Below are positions 1-6,804 of a DNA stretch of 64,000 bases, one piece after another. Within the stretch, counting starts at the first letter, position 1. Each line of letters begins with the position of its first letter. A model generated the notes under the pieces. That model had not been told where the DNA came from. It searched no databases and was given only the letters and a program-made list of their open reading frames with translations. The translations under genes and the position numbers were made by a program. The DNA is from Nocardioides sediminis. Lineage in GTDB: Bacteria > Actinomycetota > Actinomycetes > Propionibacteriales > Nocardioidaceae. Location: the NCBI RefSeq assembly GCF_003047295.1, contig NZ_PZYZ01000003.1:62001-126000 (forward strand), written 5' to 3'.

Positions 1-725
1 GCTGCGGCACCCGCCATGAGGCCACCGAGCAGGAAGGTCATCTGCACGGCGCGGGTGGCGTTGACGCCCATGAGGGCTGCGGTCTCGGGGTCCTGGGCCG
101 TGGCCCGGATCCCGCGTCCCATCTTGGAACGCCGCACGAATTGGTCCAGCGCCACCATCATGGCGATGGCCGACACGATCACCAGCACGTCGACCGAGGT
201 CACCTGGTAGTCACCGATGGGGAACAGCTGCTTGTTCTCCAGCACGCTCGGCATGCTGCGGTTGATCCGCGCGCCGCTGACGTACTCCGACAGGTTGTCG
301 TCGAGCCCGAACCACGCGGCGACGCGGTCCCGCAGGCCCATCAGCTCGGCGAGCACGAAGGACGCGCCGATGGCCGAGATGAGGGCGATGAGCCGGGGGG
401 CGTTGCGCTTGAGCAGGGGGCGGTAGGCGAAGCGCTCGAGGAGGAGCGCGATCGTCGCGGACATCGCCATCGCGGCGACCAGCGAGCAGAGCAGCACCCC
501 GATGCCCCGCAGGGTGCTCACGTCGGTGTCCCCGACGAGCAGCATCGTGGTCCACAGCGCGGCGAACGTGCCGTACATGAAGACCTCGGAGTGCGCGAAG
601 TTGATGAGCTGGAGCACGCCGTAGACCATCGTGTAGCCCAGGGCGATCAAGGCATAGATGGCGCCGAACGCGAGACCTGTGACGGTCAGCTCCGCGAAGT
701 TGTTGAACAGGAAGTCGAAGTTCAC
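1..725 (-). CDS. livH: Branched-chain amino-acid ABC transporter permease, LivH type (3' part cut by window edge)
   Basis: Inner-membrane permease of a LivFGHMJ-type (HAAT) ABC importer. The GTG start at 725 sits 7 bases behind a GGAGG box, and 241 codons are visible before the gene leaves the window. The N-terminus runs into a hydrophobic segment ending in the LivH-typical LGYTMVYGVLQLINFAH, followed by further membrane spans. The later MGRGIRATAQDPETAALMG stretch is the conserved cytoplasmic ATPase-coupling loop of this family. The gene lies 92 bases downstream of the binding protein on the same strand, so the two are probably co-transcribed. LivM/G/F are expected beyond position 1. Substrate (Leu/Ile/Val or another amino acid or amide) cannot be told from the sequence. 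Confidence 0.93.
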   Translation of the reverse strand, partial: MNFDFLFNNFAELTVTGLAFGAIYALIALGYTMVYGVLQLINFAHSEVFMYGTFAALWTTMLLVGDTDVSTLRGIGVLLCSLVAAMAMSATIALLLERFAYRPLLKRNAPRLIALISAIGASFVLAELMGLRDRVAAWFGLDDNLSEYVSGARINRSMPSVLENKQLFPIGDYQVTSVDVLVIVSAIAMMVALDQFVRRSKMGRGIRATAQDPETAALMGVNATRAVQMTFLLGGLMAGAA

Positions 726-817
726 CAGGCCTCCTCGGCCCCTAGTCGGCACGGTTGCGGCCGGGAGGAAAGCCCCCCGGCCGCAATCGATTCACACCCG
801 TGTCAGACGAGCGAGCG

Positions 818-1984
818 TCACTCGATCTCCTGGTCGCCGACGATCTCGCCGTTCTCGACCTTGTAGGCGTAGACGGACACCTCGGACGGCTCACCGGTCT
901 CGTCGAAGGACAGCTGCTTGGTCACGCCGGCCTCGTCGTAGTCGTTGACGAAGGCGAGCATGTCCTCGCGGTTGTCGATGCCCTCGGCGATGCCGTCGAG
1001 GAAGACGTTCGCGGCGTCGTACGCCTCGGCGGCGTAGGTGCCCGGGGCACCCCCGAACTCCTCTTCGTAGGCGGCCGCGAAGTCGGCGACCGCCGGGTCG
1101 TCGGCGGGGATGCAGGGGCAGGTGATGTACGTGCCCTCGGCCGCCTTGCCGGCGCCGTCGAGGTAACCGGGGTCCTTGACGCCGTCCGCGACGACGAAGT
1201 TGCCCTCGAAGCCACTGGAGCGGAGCTGGCGCACGATCAGCGCTGCCTCCGCGTAGTAGCCGCCGAAGAACACCGTGTCGGCGTCGGACGAGCGCACCTT
1301 GGTGACCGAGGCACTGAAGTCGGTCTGGCCGACCTGGATCGTGTCGGTGTCGACGACGAGGTCGCCGAGCTCCTCCTGCACGATGCCGGCGAGACCCGCG
1401 CCGTACTCCGAGGCGTCGTCCATCACGAAGACGGCCTTGGCGCCGACGACGTCCTGGATGTACTTCGCCGCGGCAGGACCCTGCGTCGCGTCGTTGCCGA
1501 GCGCGCGGTGGAAGGTGTCCCAGCCGTTGTCCGCGAGCGCGGGGTTGGTGGCCGACGGGCTGACGGTCGGCAGGCCGGCCTCGGCGAAGATCGGGCCGGC
1601 GGCGGCCGACTCACCGGAGAACGCGGGCCCGACGATGCCGATGATGGCCTCGTTGCCCGCGGCCTCGGTCGCCAGCGACGGCGCCTGGTCGGGGCTGCCC
1701 TGGGAGTCGATCTGCTCGTAGGCGACCTCGCACTCGGCGTCGGCGTTGTACTGGTCGATCGCGAGCTGGGCGCCGTTGATGATCGGCTCGCCGAGGCCGG
1801 CCGCGGGGCCGGTCTGGGGGCCGAAGAACGCCAGCGTCAGGTCGCAAGCGGCTCCGCCGCCGCCACCATTTGCCTCGCCGTCGCCACCGTCACCCGAGTC
1901 GGTGGTGCCACAGGCACTGAGGGCGAGCCCAGCCACGGCGATGAGCGCGACGACCGCGCGCTTGGGCCTCGTGGAACGCAACAT
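818..1984 (-). CDS. Branched-chain amino-acid ABC transporter substrate-binding lipoprotein
   Basis: A 388-residue extracellular solute-binding protein (Peripla_BP_6/LivJ-K fold). The ATG at 1984 is chosen because GGAGG lies 5 bases upstream and the protein then opens with a lipoprotein signal peptide whose lipobox is LSAC. The open frame continues 28 codons further upstream but without signal-peptide logic. A Gly/Asp-rich linker follows the Cys. The mature domain begins LTLAFFGPQTGPAAGLG and contains the family's GIVGPAFSGESAAAGPIF stretch. The 193 bases upstream (1985-2177) hold no gene; a TAGGTT box about 60 bases upstream of the start is a possible -10. Feeds the LivH permease downstream. 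Confidence 0.93.
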   Translation of the reverse strand: MLRSTRPKRAVVALIAVAGLALSACGTTDSGDGGDGEANGGGGGAACDLTLAFFGPQTGPAAGLGEPIINGAQLAIDQYNADAECEVAYEQIDSQGSPDQAPSLATEAAGNEAIIGIVGPAFSGESAAAGPIFAEAGLPTVSPSATNPALADNGWDTFHRALGNDATQGPAAAKYIQDVVGAKAVFVMDDASEYGAGLAGIVQEELGDLVVDTDTIQVGQTDFSASVTKVRSSDADTVFFGGYYAEAALIVRQLRSSGFEGNFVVADGVKDPGYLDGAGKAAEGTYITCPCIPADDPAVADFAAAYEEEFGGAPGTYAAEAYDAANVFLDGIAEGIDNREDMLAFVNDYDEAGVTKQLSFDETGEPSEVSVYAYKVENGEIVGDQEIE

Positions 1985-2177
1985 TGGTCCTCCGTCTGCT
2001 TCGGCCGCGCGGGGTCCCCGCACGGTGGGTGGACGGAAACCTAGCACCACCGATGTGTGCCGGATCACCCTTTCGACGCGAGTTCCTCTGCCGTGACGGT
2101 TTTGTGACTGAACTGTTTGCGGGCGAGCGCGGCGCGCAAGGGCTGCGACCCCGGGCCGGTACGACGGGCGCGAGAGG

Positions 2178-2786
2178 TCAGACCTGTCCCGGACCGTGCT
2201 CGACGACGCCCTCGGCGACCTGTCGCATGGAGAGCCGCAGGTCCATGGCCGTCTTCTGGATCCACCGGAAGGCTTCCGGCTCGCTGAGGCCGAGCTTCTC
2301 CTGGAGCACGGCCTTAGCGCGGTCGACCGCCTTGCGGGTCGCGAGCGCCTCGGACAGGTCGGCCACCTCCCTCTCCAGCACCGCGACCTCCGCGAACCTG
2401 CTCACCGCCATCTCGATGGCCGGCACCAGGTCGGTGCGAGAGAAGGGCTTGACGAGGTAGGCCATGGCGCCGGCGTCGCGCGCCCGCTCGACCAGGTCGC
2501 GCTGGGAGAAGGCGGTCAGGATCACCACCGGCGCGATCCGCTCGCGGGCGATGTGCTCGGCCGCGGCGATCCCGTCCAGGACGGGCATCTTGACGTCGGT
2601 GATCACGAGGTCGGGGCGCAGCTCCTCGGCCAGCTCGATGGCCTGCCGGCCGTCGGCGGCCTGGCCCACGACCTCGTAGCCCTCCTCGGCCAGCATCTCG
2701 GCGAGGTCCATGCGGATGAGCGCCTCGTCCTCGGCGATGACCACGCGACGTACGGGAGAGGGGGCACTGCTGCTGGGCTGCGTCAC
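2178..2786 (-). CDS. pdtaR: ANTAR-domain response regulator (PdtaR family)
   Basis: A 202-residue two-component regulator whose output is RNA binding. The receiver domain starts VRRVVIAEDEALIRMDLAEML, has the phosphoacceptor Asp in DLVITDVKMPVLDG and the conserved Lys in YLVKPFS. The C-terminal ANTAR helices (RKAVDRAKAVLQEKLGLS to the end) normally bind two-hexanucleotide-loop RNAs to cause antitermination. The GTG start at 2786 has no Shine-Dalgarno but a TAGCCT box ends 7 bases upstream, so a leaderless mRNA is likely. The frame stays open upstream into the tRNA, which is not coding. The partner histidine kinase (PdtaS in mycobacteria) is not in the window. Confidence 0.92.
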   Translation of the reverse strand: MTQPSSSAPSPVRRVVIAEDEALIRMDLAEMLAEEGYEVVGQAADGRQAIELAEELRPDLVITDVKMPVLDGIAAAEHIARERIAPVVILTAFSQRDLVERARDAGAMAYLVKPFSRTDLVPAIEMAVSRFAEVAVLEREVADLSEALATRKAVDRAKAVLQEKLGLSEPEAFRWIQKTAMDLRLSMRQVAEGVVEHGPGQV

Positions 2787-2825
2787 GGCGGCAAGGCTAG
2801 TCGGATACGGTTTGCTGGCCGCAGA

Positions 2826-2898
2826 GCCCCGGTACTCCAACGGCAGAGAGAGTGGTCTCAAACACCATCCAGTGTGAGTTCGAATCTCACCCGGGGCA
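2826..2898 (+). tRNA. tRNA with CAA (Leu) anticodon but class-I shape
   Basis: A 73-base cloverleaf: acceptor GCCCCGG/CCGGGGC with discriminator A, D-stem of three pairs (10-13 against 22-25, with 13:22 mismatched), D-loop GG at 2842-2843, anticodon stem GTGGT/ACCAT, loop CTCAAAC (anticodon CAA at 2859-2861), and T-arm GTGAG-TTCGAAT-CTCAC. The variable loop is only five bases (2869-2873). Bacterial tRNA-Leu is normally class II with a long variable arm, so the anticodon and body disagree. CCA is not encoded. It diverges from pdtaR, and a TACGGT box at 2806-2811 may be its -10. That it is charged with leucine is inferred only from the anticodon. Confidence 0.8.
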
Positions 2899-2945
2899 CT
2901 CTGCAGGCCGATGGCGTTGTCGGTCCGGGGTGCCAGCATCCGTCC

Positions 2946-3689
2946 ATGCATGACGCACCCACCCGCAACGAGGCCCTCGCCCTGGTGGCACGCGGGGTCA
3001 GCCTGAACGAGACTGCGCGTCGCACGGGTGTCCAGCGGTCGACCATCCGCGCCTGGATGTCGGCGCCCGAGCCGGTGCCGCGTGAGTGCTTCCGGTGCCT
3101 GGGACTGCACCCCGCGGCGGCAAGGGCGTACACGGCGCTCCTGGGGTTCTACCTCGGCGACGGGTGCGTCTCAAGATTCCGTCGTCACACCACCCTGCGG
3201 ATCTCCTGCGACGCCACTCTCCCCGGCATCATCGCGGACGTTTCTTCCCTCGTCGCGGCGGTCCGTCCGTCCGGCGGCGCCTTCCACGTGCGCGCTCCCG
3301 GGGTCATCGTGGTGTCGGCCAATTGGAAGCACTGGCCATGCCTCTTCCCACAGCACGGGCCCGGCCGCAAGCACGAGCGGACCATAGCGCTGGAGACGTG
3401 GCAGCGGGAGGTGGTCGAGGCCCACCCGGCCGACTTCCTGCGGGGCCTGTTCCACTCCGACGGGTGCCGGGCGCGCAACTGGGCCACCCGGGTGGTCGCC
3501 GGCGAGAGGCGTCGCTACGACTACCCGCGCTGGCAGTTCACCAACCGGTCCGACGACATCCGCGACCTCTGCTGCTGGGCGCTCGACCTCGTCGACGTCC
3601 CATGGCGACGGTCGGGCCGGTGGGTCGTCTCGGTGTCCCGGCGCGAGGCCGTGGGCCGGCTCGACGCCCTCATCGGACCGAAGACGTGA
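2946..3689 (+). CDS. LAGLIDADG-like homing endonuclease / HTH protein
   Basis: 247 residues. Residues about 8-38 form a helix-turn-helix (LVARGVSLNETARRTGVQRS). A CFRC pair sits at 48-51. Two LAGLIDADG-like motifs then follow about 100 residues apart: LLGFYLGDGCV (65-75) and FLRGLFHSDGCR (164-175), each with the acidic residue expected for metal-dependent DNA cleavage. No intein or intron boundaries are visible, so this is a free-standing gene. It begins 47 bases after the odd tRNA and its stop abuts the pyk stop. The ATG at 2946 is the first in-frame ATG after the tRNA, and its ribosome site is weak. It could instead be a domesticated DNA-binding regulator; cleavage activity is untested. Confidence 0.75.
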   Translation: MHDAPTRNEALALVARGVSLNETARRTGVQRSTIRAWMSAPEPVPRECFRCLGLHPAAARAYTALLGFYLGDGCVSRFRRHTTLRISCDATLPGIIADVSSLVAAVRPSGGAFHVRAPGVIVVSANWKHWPCLFPQHGPGRKHERTIALETWQREVVEAHPADFLRGLFHSDGCRARNWATRVVAGERRRYDYPRWQFTNRSDDIRDLCCWALDLVDVPWRRSGRWVVSVSRREAVGRLDALIGPKT

Positions 3690-5141
3690 TCAGCGGGCAG
3701 GACGGCGGTACGCCGGCGCCACGCCGTTGATGGCGTCGCCCATCTTGTGGATGCGCAGCGCGTTGGTGGAGCCCGGGATGCCGGGGGGCGAGCCGGCGAT
3801 GATGACGACGAGGTCGCCCTCCTTCACGCGGCCGATCGACAGCAGCGACTCGTCGACCTGGCGCACCATCTCGTCGGTGTGCTCCACCTCGGCGCCCTGG
3901 AACGTCTCGACGCCCCACGTCAGCGCCAGTTGCGAGCGGGTGCGCGCCTCGGGGGTGAACGCCAGGACCGGGATCGGCCCCCGGTAGCGCGAGAGCCGCT
4001 TGGCGGAGTCGCCGCTGACGGTGAAGGCGACGAGGAACTTGGCGCCCACCGCCTCGGCGACCTCGGCCGCGGCCTTGGCGATGATGCCGCCCCGGGTGTG
4101 CGGCTGCCAGTCGATCTCGCGCATGTGGTGCAGGCCGTGGTCCTCGGTGGACTCGATGATGCGGGCCATCGTCTCGACGGCGGTGATGGGGTGCTCCCCC
4201 ACGCTCGTCTCGCCGGAGAGCATCACGGCGTCCGCACCGTCGAGCACCGCGTTGGCGACGTCGCTGGCCTCGGCGCGCGTGGGCGCCGGGGAGCCGATCA
4301 TCGACTCCAGCATCTGGGTCGCCACGATGACGGGCTTGGCGTTGCGCCGGGCCTTCTCGATGATCCGCTTCTGGTGGAGCGGCACGTCCTCGAGCGGGCA
4401 CTCCACGCCGAGGTCGCCACGGGCCACCATGAGCCCGTCGAAGGCGTGCACGATCTCGTCGATGTTGTCGATGGCCTGCGGCTTCTCGATCTTGGCGATG
4501 ACGGGGATCTCGATCCCCTCCTCGCGCATGACCGTGCGGACGTCCTCGGCGTCGGGGGCGCTGCGCACGAAGCTGAGCGCGATGAAGTCGACACCGAGGT
4601 GCAGCGCCCACCGCAGGTCCTCGGTGTCCTTGTCCGACAGCGCGGGCACGGAGACCGCCACGCCCGGCAGGTTGATGCCCTTGTTGTTGCTGGCCTTGCC
4701 GCCGACGACCACCTCGGTGACGACGTCGGTGTCGGTCACGTCGACGACCCGCAGACGGATCTTGCCGTCGTCGATGAGGACCGGGTCGCCGATGCTCACG
4801 TCGCCGGGCAGGCCGTCGTACGTCGTCCCGCAGACGTCGACGTCACCGGGAACGTCGCGCGTGGTGATGGTGAACCGGGCACCCTTCTTGAGCTTGACCG
4901 GGCCGTCGGCGAAGGTCGCCAGCCGGATCTTGGGACCCTGGAGGTCGGCGAAGACGCCGACCCCGTGGCCCGTCTCGTCGCTCGCGCGGCGCACGAGCCG
5001 GTAGACCGCCTCGTGGTCGGCGTACTCGCCGTGGCTCATGTTGAGCCGCGCGACGTCCATGCCCGCGTCGACGAGCTGCCGGACGCCGTCGGGGGTGGAC
5101 ACCGCAGGGCCGAGGGTGCAGACGATCTTTGCTCTACGCAC
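3690..5141 (-). CDS. pyk: Pyruvate kinase
   Basis: 483 residues; converts phosphoenolpyruvate and ADP to pyruvate and ATP, the last step of glycolysis. The N-terminus RRAKIVCTLGPA and DVARLNMSHG are canonical. The catalytic barrel carries VIAKIEKPQAIDNIDEI (catalytic Lys) and FDGLMVARGDLGVE (Mg2+-binding Glu/Asp), then VIVATQMLESM. The GTG start at 5141 has GAGG four bases upstream. Length matches monofunctional bacterial enzymes of about 475 residues. Its position near lgt, trp and pdtaR is the usual actinobacterial arrangement. Confidence 0.97.
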   Translation of the reverse strand: MRRAKIVCTLGPAVSTPDGVRQLVDAGMDVARLNMSHGEYADHEAVYRLVRRASDETGHGVGVFADLQGPKIRLATFADGPVKLKKGARFTITTRDVPGDVDVCGTTYDGLPGDVSIGDPVLIDDGKIRLRVVDVTDTDVVTEVVVGGKASNNKGINLPGVAVSVPALSDKDTEDLRWALHLGVDFIALSFVRSAPDAEDVRTVMREEGIEIPVIAKIEKPQAIDNIDEIVHAFDGLMVARGDLGVECPLEDVPLHQKRIIEKARRNAKPVIVATQMLESMIGSPAPTRAEASDVANAVLDGADAVMLSGETSVGEHPITAVETMARIIESTEDHGLHHMREIDWQPHTRGGIIAKAAAEVAEAVGAKFLVAFTVSGDSAKRLSRYRGPIPVLAFTPEARTRSQLALTWGVETFQGAEVEHTDEMVRQVDESLLSIGRVKEGDLVVIIAGSPPGIPGSTNALRIHKMGDAINGVAPAYRRPAR

Positions 5142-5207
5142 ACCTCGACCCTAGCGGATCTTTGATCGATCCAAAGGCCCCGTCCGCCGAACGCCGGGTG
5201 ACCGGTG

Positions 5208-6665
5208 TCAGACGACCAGCGGTCGCTCGTGCGGCCCGATCGGCGACGGGAGCGTCGTCGAGCCGGTCAGCCAGGTGTCGACGGCCGACGCGGCCGCTCG
5301 GCCCTCGGCGATCGCCCACACGATGAGCGACTGCCCGCGCCCCGCGTCGCCGGCCACGAAGACCCCGTCCACGCTCGAGGCGTAGGACGAGTCGCGCTTC
5401 ACGTTGCCCCGCTCGTCGAGGTCCACGCCGAGCTGCTCGATGAGCCCGGGCTTCTCGGGGCCGGTGAAGCCCATCGCGAAGAGCACAAGCTGCGCCGGGA
5501 TCTCCCGCTCGGTGCCTTCGACAGGCTGGAACTTCGCGTCCACCTCGACCAGGCGGAGCCCGGACACGTGTCCGTCCTCGTCGCCGAGGAACTCCTGGGT
5601 GGACACCGCGTAGACGCGGTCGCCGCCCTCCTCGTGCGCGGAGGAGACCCGGAAGGTCATCGGGTAGGTCGGCCACGGCTGGCCGTCGGGACGGTCCTCC
5701 GGCGGCCGGGCCATGATCTCGAGCTGGGTGATGGAGCGTGCACCCTGGCGGATCGAGGTGCCGAGGCAGTCGGCACCGGTGTCGCCGCCGCCGATGATGA
5801 CGACGTCCTTGCCCGTGGCGGTGATCTGGCCCTCGACGGTCTCGCCGAGCGCCACGCGGTTGGCCTGGGGCAGGAACTCCATGGCCTGGTGGATGCCGCC
5901 GAGCTCGCGCCCGGGGACGGGCAGGTCGCGGGCCGCGGTCGCGCCCATGGCGAGCACCACGGCGTCGTACCGCTCGGTCAGCTGCTCCCCCGTCAGCGCC
6001 GTGCCCACGTCGACGCCGGCGCGGAAGACCGTGCCCTCGCGGCGCATCTGGTCCAGGCGCCGGTCGAGGTGCTTCTTCTCCATCTTGAACTCGGGGATGC
6101 CGTAGCGCAGCAGCCCGCCGATCTTGTCCGCACGCTCGTAGACCGCGACCGTGTGGCCGGCGCGGGTGAGCTGCTGGGCGGCGGCGAGGCCCGCGGGGCC
6201 GGAGCCGATCACCGCGACGGTGCGGCCCGAGAGCCACTCCGGCGGCTGGGGCCGGACCGCGCCGGACTCCCAGGCGCGGTCGATGATCGAGACCTCGACG
6301 TTCTTGATGGTCACCGGGTCCTGGTTGATGCCCAGGACGCAGGCGGTCTCGCACGGCGCGGGGCACAGGCGACCGGTGAACTCCGGGAAGTTGTTGGTCG
6401 CGTGCAGCCGCTCGATGGCGCCGTCCCAGTCGTCGCGCCAGACCAGGTCGTTCCACTCCGGGATGATGTTGCCCAGCGGGCAGCCCTGGTGGCAGAACGG
6501 GATGCCGCAGTCCATGCAGCGTCCCGCCTGGGTGTTGATGATGGGCAGGAGGGCGCGGCCGATCCCGTCGGGGTAGACCTCGTTCCAGTCCTTGACACGC
6601 TCCTCGACGACGCGTCGCGTGGCGACCTCGCGTCCGTTCTTCAGGAAGCCCTTGGGGTCAGCCAT
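5208..6665 (-). CDS. gltD: Glutamate synthase small (beta) subunit
   Basis: 485 residues; the NADPH:FAD module that passes electrons to GltB for converting glutamine plus 2-oxoglutarate to two glutamates. N-terminal Cys clusters (GRCMDCGIPFCHQGCPLGN and LCPAPCETAC) ligate [4Fe-4S] centres. Next come the FAD dinucleotide motif VIGSGPAGLAAAQQL, the NADPH motif IIGGGDTGADC and the C-terminal FAD contact GVFVAGDAGRGQSLIVWA. The ATG at 6665 has GGAGGG eight bases upstream. It follows gltB on the same strand with 131 bases between them; that spacer holds a small coupled frame described separately. Confidence 0.97.
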   Translation of the reverse strand: MADPKGFLKNGREVATRRVVEERVKDWNEVYPDGIGRALLPIINTQAGRCMDCGIPFCHQGCPLGNIIPEWNDLVWRDDWDGAIERLHATNNFPEFTGRLCPAPCETACVLGINQDPVTIKNVEVSIIDRAWESGAVRPQPPEWLSGRTVAVIGSGPAGLAAAQQLTRAGHTVAVYERADKIGGLLRYGIPEFKMEKKHLDRRLDQMRREGTVFRAGVDVGTALTGEQLTERYDAVVLAMGATAARDLPVPGRELGGIHQAMEFLPQANRVALGETVEGQITATGKDVVIIGGGDTGADCLGTSIRQGARSITQLEIMARPPEDRPDGQPWPTYPMTFRVSSAHEEGGDRVYAVSTQEFLGDEDGHVSGLRLVEVDAKFQPVEGTEREIPAQLVLFAMGFTGPEKPGLIEQLGVDLDERGNVKRDSSYASSVDGVFVAGDAGRGQSLIVWAIAEGRAAASAVDTWLTGSTTLPSPIGPHERPLVV

Positions 6666-6804
6666 TCTCGGTGCCCTCCTTCATGAGCGAGCGCATGGGC
6701 TCGCCGTGGGTGGTGGTCACGGTGCGCTCACCCATGCTCTGCCCATGCTCCCTGGGCGAGCGCCTCTGCGCACCCGTCGTCGTGGTCAGGCCGCGCTCAC
6801 CCAT
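6658..6804 (-). CDS. Possible 48-residue coupled small ORF between gltB and gltD
   Basis: A small frame whose ATG (6802-6804) overlaps the gltB stop (ATGGGTGA) and whose TGA (6658-6660) overlaps the gltD start (ATGGCTGA). It therefore fills the whole gap between the two glutamate synthase genes. The predicted peptide starts [15 protein letters not shown] and is polar, with no membrane segment. It contains an internal repeat: MGER plus Thr-rich sequence occurs at residue 1 and again near residue 24. The repeat may be an intergenic repeat element with fortuitous coding. It shows no homology that I recognise, so this is a weak call. Confidence 0.25.
   Translation of the reverse strand: MGERGLTTTTGAQRRSPREHGQSMGERTVTTTHGEPMRSLMKEGTENG

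Noticed and set aside
141..2460. Several long plus-strand frames across livH, the binding protein and pdtaR
   Set aside because: High-GC antisense frames with unnatural composition; the minus-strand genes carry clear signal peptide, lipobox, receiver and ANTAR motifs.
2857..2863. Reading the tRNA anticodon as UCA (opal/selenocysteine) instead of CAA
   Set aside because: A seven-base loop with a five-pair stem fixes the anticodon at 2859-2861 (CAA); shifting it breaks the stem, and the tRNA is far too short for tRNA-Sec.
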